64,000 nt of DNA, from assembly GCF_000739455.1 (NCBI RefSeq), contig NZ_CP009211.1, positions 881,660 to 945,659 on the forward strand, read 5' to 3'. The number at the start of each line of letters is the position of its first letter. Positions within the stretch are counted from its first letter, which is position 1. The translations under genes were made by a program, and so were the position numbers. The notes under the pieces were generated by a model. The model was not told the DNA's origin, made no database searches, and saw only the letters and a program-made list of their open reading frames with translations. The stretch comes from Corynebacterium imitans. Its GTDB lineage: Bacteria > Actinomycetota > Actinomycetes > Mycobacteriales > Mycobacteriaceae. Positions 31,502-40,529 of the stretch are shown here, piece after piece.

Positions 31502-32293
31502 CTAGCCCAAAAACGCCTTGTCGGACAAGGTTGCGCCCTTGATCTTGGCGAACTGGGCGAGCAGATCGTGGACGGTGAGCTTACTCTTGTCCTCGCCTGC
31601 GGCCTGCCAGACGATCTTGCCCTCGTGCATCATGATCAAGCGGTTACCCACCCGCAGTGCCTGCTCCATGTTGTGGGTGACCATGAGCGTGGTCAGCCCG
31701 CCCTCCTCCACGATGCTGTGCGTCAGCGTGGTCACCAGGTCTGCGCGCTGGGGGTCGAGGGCGGCGGTGTGCTCGTCGAGAAGCATCACCTTTGGTTGGG
31801 TGAACCCGGCCATGAGCAGGGAGAGCGCCTGGCGCTGACCGCCGGAGAGCAAGCCCACCTTGTGCCCCATGCGGTCCTCTAGGCCCAGCTCCAGGGTGGA
31901 AAGTTGCTCGCGGAAGAACTCGCGTCGTGTGCTGCTCAGGGAGCGGCCGAGCCCGCGGCGCTTGCCACGCAGGTAGGCAAGGGAGAGGTTTTCCTCGATC
32001 GTGAGGTTCGGGGCGGTGCCGGCGAGCGGGTCCTGGAACACGCGGCCGATCAGGGTGGCGCGCTGGTGCTCCTTCATCCGCGTGATGTCGGTGCCGTCGA
32101 TGTGCACGCTGCCCGTGTCCGGGCGCAGGCGGCCGGCGACGGTGTTGAGCAGGGTCGACTTCCCCGCGCCGTTGGAGCCGATGATGGTGCAGAAGTCGCC
32201 CTCGGCCAGGTCCAGGTCAACGCCGGCGAGCGCGGTGCGTTCGTTGGCGGTGCCGGGGAAGAAGGTCTTGTGCACGTTCGAGATAGTCAGCAT
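31502..32293 (-). CDS. ABC transporter ATP-binding protein (PF04392-linked importer)
   Basis: 263 residues. Walker A GSNGAGKST (about residues 38-46), Q-loop VFQDPLAGTAP, signature LLSGGQRQALSLLMA, Walker B VMLLDEHTAALD (the catalytic Glu is followed by His where Pro is usual, as in this subfamily), H-loop LMVTHNMEQA. The last gene of an SBP-permease-ATPase operon; its start shares one base with the permease stop. Confidence 0.88.
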   Translation of the reverse strand: MLTISNVHKTFFPGTANERTALAGVDLDLAEGDFCTIIGSNGAGKSTLLNTVAGRLRPDTGSVHIDGTDITRMKEHQRATLIGRVFQDPLAGTAPNLTIEENLSLAYLRGKRRGLGRSLSSTRREFFREQLSTLELGLEDRMGHKVGLLSGGQRQALSLLMAGFTQPKVMLLDEHTAALDPQRADLVTTLTHSIVEEGGLTTLMVTHNMEQALRVGNRLIMMHEGKIVWQAAGEDKSKLTVHDLLAQFAKIKGATLSDKAFLG

Positions 32294-33186
32294 TATGCGT
32301 CCGCCTTTGCACTTGCGGCTGGTGTGGTGCGCTTACGCCCGGTGCTGGGGAGCACCTTTGGCAGCAGCAGCGCGGCGATGACCAGGACTGCGGAGACGAG
32401 CTTCATGTCGTTCGGGTTCAAGCCGAGCTGCAGCGCGAAGAAGATGATCATGCGGTAGGCCACGGCACCGATGAGTACAGCCACGATTGCCTGCAGGAGC
32501 GCGAGCTGGCCGACGATAGCCTGCCCCACGATCACGGAGGCCAAGCCGACGACGATCAGACCAATGCCCATGGAGATGTCGGCAAACCCCTGGAATTGTG
32601 CGACGAGCGCGCCAGACATGCCGACCAGCCCGTTCGACAGCGCGAGCGTGAGGATCTTCGTCGCGTCGGTGGACACGCCGAAGGAAGTGATCATCTGTCC
32701 GTTGTCGCCGGTCGCGCGGATAGCAAGGCCCAGGTCGGTGGTGAGGAACCAGTAGACCAGCAAGGCGAGCAGCAGCACGGAGACCGCGAGCAAACCAACG
32801 CCGCCCCAGGAGTGCAGCAGCCCGGCGTCCTTCAGCGGGCTGAAGGCGGTGTTGCTGCGCAAGAGCGGCAGGTTTGCCCCGCCCATGATGCGCAGGTTGA
32901 TCGACCACAGCCCGATCTGGGTGAGGATGCCGGCCAACAGCCCGTCGATTCCGCCCTTGGTGTGCAAAAGTCCGGTGACGACGCCCGCGGCAAAGCCGGC
33001 GCAAAAGCCAGCAGCCGTCGCGAGAAACGGGTTGACGCCGCCGAGGATGAGTACCGCGGCGGTGCCCGCGCCGGTAGTAAATGAGCCGTCTACTGTCAGG
33101 TCCGCGAAGTTGAGGACGCGGAAGGTGAGGTAGACCCCCAGCGCCATGACCCCGTAGATCAGGCCGAGTTCAAGCGCCGGGATCAT
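32293..33186 (-). CDS. ABC transporter permease (PF04392-linked importer)
   Basis: 297 residues, about eight or nine membrane segments, beginning ALELGLIYGVMALGVYLTFR, VLNFADLTVDGSFTTGAG; this N-terminal pattern (GxYxTFRxLxxxDLTVDGS) is characteristic of the COG4120 permeases paired with PF04392 binding proteins. The start overlaps the binding-protein stop by 4 bp. It forms a homodimer channel with the ATPase downstream. Confidence 0.88.
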   Translation of the reverse strand: MIPALELGLIYGVMALGVYLTFRVLNFADLTVDGSFTTGAGTAAVLILGGVNPFLATAAGFCAGFAAGVVTGLLHTKGGIDGLLAGILTQIGLWSINLRIMGGANLPLLRSNTAFSPLKDAGLLHSWGGVGLLAVSVLLLALLVYWFLTTDLGLAIRATGDNGQMITSFGVSTDATKILTLALSNGLVGMSGALVAQFQGFADISMGIGLIVVGLASVIVGQAIVGQLALLQAIVAVLIGAVAYRMIIFFALQLGLNPNDMKLVSAVLVIAALLLPKVLPSTGRKRTTPAASAKADA

Positions 33187-34175
33187 ACAGTCTCAGCCTG
33201 CTTCAGGATCTCCTCGGGAATCTCCACACCCTGCGCCTTCGCGGCGTCTTCGTTGACCACGTAGGAGAACTCGGTGGCCGTTTCCACCGGCATCTCAGCC
33301 GGATCCTCGCCGTCACGCAGGATGCGCAGCGCCATCTCGCCCGTCTGGCGGCCGAGCTCCTTGTAATCAATACCGATAGTGGCCGCTGCACCACCCTCGA
33401 CGGTGCCGGCCTCAGCGCCGATTACGGGGATCTGGTGCTGCTCGGCAACCTGAACCAGCGAGGAAATGCCGGAGACCACCATGTTGTCGGTGGGCACGTA
33501 GAAAACGTCAACGCCGCTGAGGGTTTCTGCCGCCTGTGGGATCTCGCCCACGCTGGTCACGGTCTGCGTCTCGACGGTCCAGCCGCGCTCTGCGGCCTCC
33601 TTCTCCGCGTCCTTGACCTGGATCTGCGAGTTGACCTCGCCGGAAGCGTAGACAATACCGATCGTCTTGGTTTCCGGGGAAAGCTGCTCAATCAGGTCAA
33701 ACTGGTCTTTCAACGGGGTCTTGTCCGAGGTGCCGGTGATGTTGGCGCCCGGCGCGTCCCAATCGTTGACCAGCTCTGCCTCGACCGGGTCGGTCACGGA
33801 GGTGAACAGGATCGGGGTGTCGGCGACGTTCTGGGCCATTGCCTGGGCCGCCGGGGTGGCGTTGGCCAAGATCAGGTCCAGGTTCTGCCCAGCGAACTGC
33901 TGCGCAATGGTCAGTGCGGTGGCCTGTTCGCCGTTGGCGTTCTGCTCGGTGAACTCGACGTCCACGCCGGCGTCGGCAAAGGCTTCCTTGAAGCCCTCGG
34001 TTGCGGCGTCGAGCGCGGGGTGCTGCACGAGCTGGCTGATACCGATGGAGTAGCTTTCACCACCGGCGGTATCGCCGTCTGCGCCACCCTCACTGTCGGA
34101 GGAGCAGGCGGCGAGCGCGGGGAAAATCAGCGCGGCAGTTGTGAGCAGGGCCAGGGCGGGGCGAGAAGTGTGCAT
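33183..34175 (-). CDS. ABC transporter substrate-binding lipoprotein (PF04392)
   Basis: 330 residues; lipobox LAAC (Cys at about 24). Core marks: YSIGISQLVQHPALDAATEG at the start of the mature domain, LILANATPAAQAMAQNVADT, PILFTSVTDPVEA (conserved 'P.vf..vtDP'), and IGIDYKELGRQTGEMALRIL. PF04392 proteins bind aromatic amino acids in characterised cases (TrpX), so Trp or Tyr uptake is plausible but unproven here. First gene of the operon. Confidence 0.87.
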   Translation of the reverse strand: MHTSRPALALLTTAALIFPALAACSSDSEGGADGDTAGGESYSIGISQLVQHPALDAATEGFKEAFADAGVDVEFTEQNANGEQATALTIAQQFAGQNLDLILANATPAAQAMAQNVADTPILFTSVTDPVEAELVNDWDAPGANITGTSDKTPLKDQFDLIEQLSPETKTIGIVYASGEVNSQIQVKDAEKEAAERGWTVETQTVTSVGEIPQAAETLSGVDVFYVPTDNMVVSGISSLVQVAEQHQIPVIGAEAGTVEGGAAATIGIDYKELGRQTGEMALRILRDGEDPAEMPVETATEFSYVVNEDAAKAQGVEIPEEILKQAETV

Positions 34176-34293
34176 GATTCGTCCTTTGGTCCGGGAAACG
34201 TGATGAACGTTAGGTTAATAGATTCTCGCCTATGTCGAGGGATAAATTTCAAAGTAATTGTGACCCACCATGCAGCAGGCCCCAAGGTTTGCG

Positions 34294-34803
34294 CTACTTG
34301 CCGAGCTCTTTGCGACGCTCATACGCGATCCGGAGCCGTTCCGCGCGCTCCTTATTGTCCTTCTCCTCAAGCTCTTCCAAGACGTCGTATTCCTCTTCGG
34401 AAATATCTGCGAAGGAATAAATGCCCAGGCACACCACGCCCACGATCGGCCAGGCAACCCAGGCCATCGAGGCGTCAAAGACGAATTGCAGGAGGAAAAA
34501 GACCGCCGCGCCGAAGCCGACGACCAGCCCGGCTGCCCGATCGCAGTTCCGCTTTACACGAAGCTTGCGCTCCAGCTCGGCCTCACGGGCAGTATTTGCC
34601 GGGGCGGCGTCGCTGTGAGAAGGCTCCGGCAGGTCGCGGAAAAGCGCCTCGAGTTCACCGCGCGTGGTGGCCGAGGCGGCTTGCGCGGTGCGAGCATCAA
34701 ACTCAGCGACGTCGAGGTAGCCGTCGGCAAAATGCGTGCCTAGACGGTCAAGGGCTGCAGAACGGTCGGCGTCGCCCACGCGCATCTCGGGAGTGTCGGC
34801 CAC
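34294..34803 (-). CDS. DUF1707 protein with two membrane segments
   Basis: 169 residues from a GTG at 34803 (AAAGGA 7 nt upstream). DUF1707 at about 7-58 (MRVGDADRSAALDRLGTHFA, DGYLDVAEFDARTAQA, TRGELEALFRDLP), then a charged stretch and two membrane helices (about 100-135: AAGLVVGFGAAVFFLLQFVF and WVAWPIVGVVCLGIYSFA), ending in a Glu/Lys helix with RRKELGK. The ending is shared with the small protein at 17004, so the two are related copies. Confidence 0.8.
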   Translation of the reverse strand: MADTPEMRVGDADRSAALDRLGTHFADGYLDVAEFDARTAQAASATTRGELEALFRDLPEPSHSDAAPANTAREAELERKLRVKRNCDRAAGLVVGFGAAVFFLLQFVFDASMAWVAWPIVGVVCLGIYSFADISEEEYDVLEELEEKDNKERAERLRIAYERRKELGK

Positions 34804-34865
34804 GGTGGCATCCTTTCGTGCAGGGGGTAGTGCGTGCCAACTATAAAATACGCGCCGAGCGCCCC

Positions 34866-36314
34866 CTAGTCGTTCCAACTCTTCGTACGCGCGAAGCCGC
34901 ACGCCAACGCCGCGCCAAGCAGCGTGATGGCGGCGGGAAGGAAGAGCGAGTGGGACATCGCCAGCGCGAACGGGGCGTGGAGCGCCTCGGGCATCACGCC
35001 AGTCGTGCTTGGGCTGACGGCGGCGTCGCCGGCACCGTCGCCAAGCTGCGCGTCGAGCTGGGCCGACATGAGCGCGGCGATCGCGGCGGAGCCGATGACG
35101 GCACCGACCTGGCGCAGCGTGTTGTACACGCTCGATCCCGCGCCGGCGAGAGCGCCGGGGAGGTTGCGGGTGGCGATCATGGATAGCGGGCCCCACACCA
35201 TCGAGTTGGCCACGCCGTTGAGGACGGAGATGGCGACCAGCCAGTAGGGGCTGATCAACGGATCGGTGATCCATGCGGTCAGCGCGATGGAAAGGCCGAG
35301 CAGAGACAGGCCCGCGATGGCGAAGGGTTTGGGCTGATGCGTGTTCGTCAGCTTGCCGATCCACGGCGAGAGCGTGCCCGAGACCAGCCCGGCCGGCACA
35401 AGCAGCAGGGCCGCACTAGTGGGGGAGAAGCCCTGGACGGACTGGATGTAGATCATCCACGGGATCATGTAGGTGGACATGGCAAAACCGACGGTGGCGA
35501 TGGTGACGGCGGCGAGCGAGAAGTTGCGATCGTTGAAAAGCTCGAGCGGTACGAGGGCGTCCTGGCGAATCCGTGACTGCCAGACGACGAAGACCACAAG
35601 CAGCACGAGGCCACCGAAAATCAAGGCGAGCGCCCGCCAGTCCCAGTTGAGCGCGTTGGCTTCCTGGATGCCAAAGATCAGGCAGAACATACCCACGGCG
35701 CTGAAGCCCACGCCGACCCAATCGAAAGTGCGCGCGGTGCGCTCGAGGCGGGGGACGAAGATCCAACCGAGGATGAGTCCGAGGACGCCGACGGGGATGT
35801 TGACGTAGAAGATCCAGGGCCACCCGGAGGCGTCGACAAGCAGCCCGCCCAGAAGCGGGCCGGTGATGGTGGCCACTCCCGCGGTCGCGCCCCACACGCC
35901 CATCGCGCCGCCGCGCTCGGTGGGCGCGAAGGTACGGATCATCACTGCCATCGTCTGCGGGGTCACCATCGCCCCGCCCAGGCCCTGGAAGGCGCGCGCG
36001 ATGATGAGTGCCTCGATCGTGCTCGCCAGCCCGCAGGCCAGCGAGGATACGGTAAAGAGCGCAAGGCCGATCAGGTAGATCGTGCGTGGCCCAAAGCGAT
36101 CGCCGAGGCGCCCAGTAATCAGCAGCGGCACCGCGTACGCGAGCAGGTAGGCGCTGTTGACCCAGATCACCGAGCCGTAGCTCGCACCCAGATCCGCGGT
36201 GATCGCGGGAATCGCCACGGAAACGATGGTCGAGTCGACCAGGATCATGAAAAACCCGAGCATCATGCTCCACAGAGCCGCCCAAGGGGATCGTTGCTGC
36301 GTCACGCGGGTCAC
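34866..36314 (-). CDS. MFS multidrug exporter, DHA2 (EmrB/QacA) type, 14 TMS
   Basis: 482 residues from a GTG at 36314 (GAGG 5 nt upstream; a second GTG at 36305 is possible). Motifs: FFMILVDSTIVSVAIPAI (motif D1 of DHA2), GRLGDRFGPRTIYLIGLALF (motif A), GPLLGGLLVDASGWPWIFYV NIPVG (motif C). Family length and about 14 helices. A proton-driven drug exporter; substrate not predictable. Starts 21 bp from the divergent DUF429 gene. A longer upstream frame is the shadow of that gene. Confidence 0.88.
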   Translation of the reverse strand: MTRVTQQRSPWAALWSMMLGFFMILVDSTIVSVAIPAITADLGASYGSVIWVNSAYLLAYAVPLLITGRLGDRFGPRTIYLIGLALFTVSSLACGLASTIEALIIARAFQGLGGAMVTPQTMAVMIRTFAPTERGGAMGVWGATAGVATITGPLLGGLLVDASGWPWIFYVNIPVGVLGLILGWIFVPRLERTARTFDWVGVGFSAVGMFCLIFGIQEANALNWDWRALALIFGGLVLLVVFVVWQSRIRQDALVPLELFNDRNFSLAAVTIATVGFAMSTYMIPWMIYIQSVQGFSPTSAALLLVPAGLVSGTLSPWIGKLTNTHQPKPFAIAGLSLLGLSIALTAWITDPLISPYWLVAISVLNGVANSMVWGPLSMIATRNLPGALAGAGSSVYNTLRQVGAVIGSAAIAALMSAQLDAQLGDGAGDAAVSPSTTGVMPEALHAPFALAMSHSLFLPAAITLLGAALACGFARTKSWND

Positions 36315-36335
36315 TCTACCTCTAAGCTCTTGCGC

Positions 36336-37073
36336 GTGGAACAGTACTATTTCGGCATCGACCTTGCCGCCGACCCCGCCAAGACCGGCACTGCGTTGAT
36401 CCAGGTCACGCCCGCTGGGCCATTGCTTATCGACGCCACGTGCACCGCCACCGACGACCACCTCACCACCCACGTTGCCCGCGCCGAACTCACCGGCGTA
36501 GACATCCCGCTCGGGTGGCCGCGGGCGTTTCGGTTCTTCCTTAACGCCCACGCAGCGGGGGAGGACTGCTTGCCCACTGGAGCGGACCGCGAGGTGCGGC
36601 GCGAGCTGGTCAACCGCTTCACCGATTTGGAAGTGCGCCGCTTGGTGGGCGTGGCCCCACTGCCGGTGGCTGCCGAGCGCATCGCGCACCCCGCCCTGCG
36701 CTGGGCCGGAATCGAGCAGCGCCTGCGGGAAGCGGGCGTAAATACTCACCGCGCCGGAAATGGCAAAGTCGCCGAGGTGTACCCGGCTGCAGCGCTTAAG
36801 CAGTGGGGCCTTCGTCATCGCGGCTACAAGGGCGCGGACGGTGCGGGGCGAGCTGCCCGCGAGGAGATCGCGGCGGGGCTCAGCGTGCGCTTCGGGCTCG
36901 ACTGGGGCGATTGGCGTCCACTTGCAGTGAGCAGCGCTGACTGCCTCGACGCGGTGATCGCCGCCCTCATCGCCCGCGAGGTGCGCGCCGGGCGCTGCAT
37001 CGCCCCGCCCGCTGAACAGGCGGAGCTAGTGGCGGAGGAGGGGTGGATCTGGGTCCCGCGCCCTCGAGTTTGA
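36336..37073 (+). CDS. DUF429 family protein
   Basis: 245 residues from GTG 36336 (MEQYYFGIDLAADPAKTGTA). DUF429 marks: G(I/V)D.a..p..tg at the N-terminus, DIPLGWPRAF, REVRRELVNRFTDLEVRR, EVYPAAALKQWGL..YK and SSADCLDAVIAALIARE near the end. This looks like an RNase H-like fold with acidic residues at D9, D (DIPLG) and D (DCLDA), suggesting a nuclease, but no reaction is established. Its stop lies inside the promoter of the TipA-like gene downstream. Confidence 0.82.
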   Translation: MEQYYFGIDLAADPAKTGTALIQVTPAGPLLIDATCTATDDHLTTHVARAELTGVDIPLGWPRAFRFFLNAHAAGEDCLPTGADREVRRELVNRFTDLEVRRLVGVAPLPVAAERIAHPALRWAGIEQRLREAGVNTHRAGNGKVAEVYPAAALKQWGLRHRGYKGADGAGRAAREEIAAGLSVRFGLDWGDWRPLAVSSADCLDAVIAALIAREVRAGRCIAPPAEQAELVAEEGWIWVPRPRV

Positions 37074-37100
37074 CCTTGCCCCTACGGCAACCTGTTCACT
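37070..37100 (+). promoter_or_regulatory. MerR-type promoter/operator of the intact TipA-like gene
   Basis: TTGACC (37070-37075), 19-bp spacer with the dyad TTGCCcctaCGGCAA, TTCACT (37095-37100), then 7 nt to the ATG: probably a leaderless transcript. Nearly the same as the site before copy 1 at 17278-17308. Confidence 0.75.
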
Positions 37101-37107
37101 GCTACCT

Positions 37108-37869
37108 ATGACCGCTTACACGATTGGCGAGGCCGCCGACATCCTCGGCGTGACCTCGAAGGCACTGCGCCACTGGGAGTCGCTTGAACTACTCCAACCG
37201 GAACGCACGAACACCGGTTACCGCGTCTACGACGACTTCGATCTCGAACGCGGCGCGGCGATCGCCCTCTACCAGGGCATCGGCATCCCCCTTGCGCGAA
37301 TTGCTGCGCTTCTCGACGCCTCCCCGTCCCACCTCGCACGCGCACTGACTGCCCATCATGCGGCTCTACGCACGCGCCGGGACGCGCTCGACGCCCAGCT
37401 GCAAGCGGTCGAGGAGATGATACACAATCACAGGAAAGGCACACTGACTATGGAAGACATGAAACAATACTTTGGCGAAGAATTCCCGGCATACCAAGAA
37501 GAGGCGGAAATGCGCTGGGGGCACACGCCCGAGTGGGAGCAATCCCAGGAAGCGCTGTCAAAGGTCGACGCGTCCAAGGCACAACAGCTCATGCGCGAGC
37601 AGGAGGAGCTCGCCTCCGAACTTGTAACGGCACGCGAGAAAGGCGTCGAACCAGGCTCACAGGAAGCGGAGCGGCTCGTAGAAAAGCACCGCGCTTCGAT
37701 TGCGCAGTGGTACGAGGTCACACCGGCCCGCCAGCTAATTCTGGCGCGCATGTACGTCGGCGACGAGCGCTTCCACGAAGCTTACGCCGGTGCGCAGGAC
37801 TACCTCTTAGAGCTGGTCACCGCCCACGCTGCAGCAGCAGGTGTGGATGTGGACTCGCCCCAGTGGTAG
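37108..37869 (+). CDS. TipA-like MerR-family regulator (intact copy)
   Basis: 253 residues. Residues 3-70 are a MerR helix-turn-helix plus wing (YTIGEAADILGVTSKALRHW, NTGYRVYDDFDLERGAAIAL), about 75-110 a coiled dimerisation helix, and about 115-253 a TipAS-like antibiotic-binding domain (YFGEEFPAYQEEAEMRWGHT, AQWYEVTPARQLILARMYVG, DERFHEAYAGAQDYLLELVT). TipA proteins bind thiopeptides and related drugs and activate their own promoter; an internal ATG at 37450 could give the short drug-sequestering form. It probably controls itself through the 19-bp-spaced promoter just upstream. Confidence 0.88.
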   Translation: MTAYTIGEAADILGVTSKALRHWESLELLQPERTNTGYRVYDDFDLERGAAIALYQGIGIPLARIAALLDASPSHLARALTAHHAALRTRRDALDAQLQAVEEMIHNHRKGTLTMEDMKQYFGEEFPAYQEEAEMRWGHTPEWEQSQEALSKVDASKAQQLMREQEELASELVTAREKGVEPGSQEAERLVEKHRASIAQWYEVTPARQLILARMYVGDERFHEAYAGAQDYLLELVTAHAAAAGVDVDSPQW

Positions 37870-37883
37870 GTAGGCTGGGGCCC

Positions 37884-38843
37884 ATGACCGAAAAGTACTC
37901 AGCTGACGTTTCGCAAACTGTCATTCTGCCCCAGTCCAAAGACGCCATCTTTTTGACTATTGCGTTGAAGGAGGGTGCCGAGAAGCAGGCGCTCGAGGCG
38001 ATCACAGGCCTGCAGGGCCTGGTCAACGGCGTTGGCTTCCGCTGGCCTTCGGCGCAGCTCAGTGCCGTCGTTGGCATCGGTGCCGAGCTCTGGGACCGCA
38101 TGTTTGGCACCCCGAAGCCGGAAGGCCTTCACCCCTTCCGCGAGCTGCAGGGCGCGAAGCACCACGCGCCGTCGACGCCGGGCGACCTCTTCTTCCACAT
38201 CCGTGCCGACGAGTACGACGTGGCCTTCGAGCTGGCCCGCCGCATCAACGTCTCACTCGACGGTGCCGTCGCCGAATACGACGAGGTACACGCTTTCCAG
38301 TATCAGGACTTCCGCGACCCGCTCGGCTTTGTCGATGGCACGGAATCCCCGCGCGGCCAGGCCGGCATTGAGACCGCGCTGATCCGCGAGGGGGAGTGGG
38401 CCGGGGGCTCCTACATCGTGGCCCAGAAGTACATCCATAACCTCAAAGACTGGGACGCCCTGCCGGTAGAGGAACAGGAGAAGGTCATTGGCCGCACCAA
38501 GCACGATGACATCGAGTTCGACGAGGATGTGAAGCCCGCCAACTCCCACGTGGCCGTGAACTCGATCAAAGACGAGGATGGCGAGTCGCTTGAGATCGTG
38601 CGCAACAACCTCACCTTCGGCGACGCGCTGGGCAACCAGGGCACCTACTTCATGAGCTACGCCAAGGACGTGGAGATCACCGAGCGCATGCTGCGCCGCA
38701 TGTTCATCGGCGAGCCCGAAGGCAACTATGACCGCATCCTCGACTTCTCCGAGGCGCTGACCGGCGTGAACTTTTTCGCCCCGCCGGCCGACTTCTTGGA
38801 AAACGCAGAGGAGCACGCCAAGCCGGGCCTCGTGTCTGAGTAA
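37884..38843 (+). CDS. DyP-type haem peroxidase
   Basis: 319 residues. Contains the DyP catalytic motif GFVDGTESPRG (GxxDG; Asp at about residue 150), preceded by DFRDPL, and a C-terminal haem-ligand His region NSHVAVNSI and RRMFIGEPEGNYDRILDFSE. Length suits the small B-type DyP group. No signal peptide or Tat motif, so cytoplasmic or encapsulated; no encapsulin gene is in view. Starts 14 bp after the TipA-like gene and is ended by a strong terminator. Confidence 0.9.
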   Translation: MTEKYSADVSQTVILPQSKDAIFLTIALKEGAEKQALEAITGLQGLVNGVGFRWPSAQLSAVVGIGAELWDRMFGTPKPEGLHPFRELQGAKHHAPSTPGDLFFHIRADEYDVAFELARRINVSLDGAVAEYDEVHAFQYQDFRDPLGFVDGTESPRGQAGIETALIREGEWAGGSYIVAQKYIHNLKDWDALPVEEQEKVIGRTKHDDIEFDEDVKPANSHVAVNSIKDEDGESLEIVRNNLTFGDALGNQGTYFMSYAKDVEITERMLRRMFIGEPEGNYDRILDFSEALTGVNFFAPPADFLENAEEHAKPGLVSE

Positions 38844-38854
38844 GGCGTACAGCG

Positions 38855-38898
38855 AAGCGCCCCCGGCCACCTTCCGCGGTGGTGCCGGGGGCGCTTTT
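38855..38898 (+). terminator. Strong intrinsic terminator
   Basis: Long GC-rich stem (AAGCGCCCCCGGC...GCCGGGGGCGCTT, 38855-38867 with 38884-38896) with a further CACC/GGTG extension and followed by TTTT. It lies 12 bp after the DyP stop and probably also serves the convergent DUF4185 gene. Confidence 0.85.
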
Positions 38899-38909
38899 GC
38901 GTGTTGGCT

Positions 38910-40352
38910 TTAGATGTGGAGCATCTGGCGCAGCTGCGGCGGCAGCATGTCGCGCCAGAACGGGAAGGACATGGCGGCGATCGCGGCGATGCCGCCGAGC
39001 ACGCCGACGATGGTGACGATCTTCTCGGTGGTCTCGTCCATGCCGGAGCTTAGCGAGCTGTTGCTGGCGCTCCTTCCATCTGCGCCCGGGATGTCGTTGG
39101 CCACGGGAGGCTCCGGCAGGGCGGGCAGGGATGCAGCGTCGATGCCGTAGATCTCGTCCAGGCCGCGGACGTTGAACTGAGTGGCCATGTAGCGCTTGTG
39201 GGTGCCAGTGTTCCACTGCGAGATCACCACGTCCAGATTGTCGATGGTCGAGCCTGGGACGATGTAGCCGCCGTAGGGCTGCGACCAGTTGCGCGGGGAC
39301 TGCGGGTTTGCCCAGCTGCCGTTCTTAGCAATCGTGGTCACCGGCACGTCGTTCCAATTGCGGGCGATCTCATCGGAAATGCGGACCTCGATCGCCTCGG
39401 TCTCGTTGTTGAAGATCACGAGCACCCAGTAACCCTGGATGTAGCGCAGGTTCATCTCGCCGGCCTGCATCCGGTGATCGATGATGGGCGCGTAGTAATC
39501 GCCCCATTCGCCGGAGCCCGGGTTGAACAGTTCCCACTTGTCGCGATCGCCGATGTCCTCGATCTTGAAGCGGGAGAGGTACACGTTGTCCTTACGCTCG
39601 AAAGAAGACATCACTACGTAGATGTAGCCGTCCGGGCCCTGCTCCCAGCTGATCATGTCGCCCAGGCCGTTGAGGTAGTTGTGGCTGGTGTAGCCCACCG
39701 AAGTCCAGCGCTTGCCGCGCGAATCAGACTTCCAAATCTGGGTGTTGCTGACGTTGTGCAGACCACGGTTCCACATGCCCTGCATGTACAGGGTGCCGTC
39801 GATGTTGATGATGTCGGAGGGGAGGAGCGTGAAGTCTTTCTCCGGCGCATAGCTGATCAGCGGGCGCACCCGGTTGCCATCGTTGAGCGGGCTGGAGACT
39901 TGCACGAAGCCGTCCTCGTCCAAGTGGCCGACAAGGCCCGTCGGGCTCATCCAGTCCCCGTCGAAAACCGTGCCGCCGGTGAAGGAATCGCCGAAGATCA
40001 TGGCGAACTTGCCCTCACCCAGCGGTGCCATCACACCAAGGTCGGTCGCGCCCATGCCGACGCCCTGCGACCAGGTGCCGAGGATGTCGCCCATCACACG
40101 CACGGTTGCGCCGCCCGGCATCTTCACCGCGTCCTGGGTGCCAACCTGGTTTTGCTGGTAGTGGAACTCGACACCGTGTTCCGCAGCGTACTGTTCGGAG
40201 AACTCGGCCGAGGCGTCCGGGCCCGAACCGAAGACTTCTCCATTCGTGTCTTCGTCGGCACCGGCACCTGGTGCAGCGACGGTGAGGGAGAGCGCAAGAG
40301 CGCTGGCGACGGTGGTGCTACGCAGTGCGCGGCGGCGGGAAGAAGTGTGCAT
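38910..40352 (-). CDS. Secreted, C-terminally anchored DUF4185 protein
   Basis: 480 residues from ATG 40352 (a GTG two codons earlier is possible). Signal peptide RRRALRSTTVASALALSLTVA with AGA-DE cleavage; then a DUF4185 beta-propeller-like body with DILGTWSQGVGMGATDLGVM, FAMIFGDSFTGGTVFDGDWM (FGDT/S motif), LYMQGMWNRGL and GYIYVVMSSFER; then a Ser-rich linker and a C-terminal membrane anchor (about 443-463). DUF4185 proteins resemble glycan- or carbohydrate-binding hydrolases; mycobacterial relatives with this fold degrade arabinan, but the activity of this one is unknown. Divergent from the formate dehydrogenase operon. Confidence 0.82.
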   Translation of the reverse strand: MHTSSRRRALRSTTVASALALSLTVAAPGAGADEDTNGEVFGSGPDASAEFSEQYAAEHGVEFHYQQNQVGTQDAVKMPGGATVRVMGDILGTWSQGVGMGATDLGVMAPLGEGKFAMIFGDSFTGGTVFDGDWMSPTGLVGHLDEDGFVQVSSPLNDGNRVRPLISYAPEKDFTLLPSDIINIDGTLYMQGMWNRGLHNVSNTQIWKSDSRGKRWTSVGYTSHNYLNGLGDMISWEQGPDGYIYVVMSSFERKDNVYLSRFKIEDIGDRDKWELFNPGSGEWGDYYAPIIDHRMQAGEMNLRYIQGYWVLVIFNNETEAIEVRISDEIARNWNDVPVTTIAKNGSWANPQSPRNWSQPYGGYIVPGSTIDNLDVVISQWNTGTHKRYMATQFNVRGLDEIYGIDAASLPALPEPPVANDIPGADGRSASNSSLSSGMDETTEKIVTIVGVLGGIAAIAAMSFPFWRDMLPPQLRQMLHI

Positions 40353-40529
40353 GCTCACTCGGTTCAGGCTTGAAAGATAAGAATGTGTTCGGGGCTGCTT
40401 GGGGTTAGCACACTGAATGTATCAAAAGTCGTCCATATATGTAGCGCGAGATGTGTGCGAGAGTGAAAACAGCTGGCGGCGCGCTGGAAAAACTCGTGGT
40501 TGAGGGCGATCTCGGCTAGGGTAAGGGGC

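Noticed and set aside
34205..34235. DtxR box (TTAGGTTAA) before the PF04392 ABC operon
   Set aside because: Only one half-site fits; the other half does not match the consensus.
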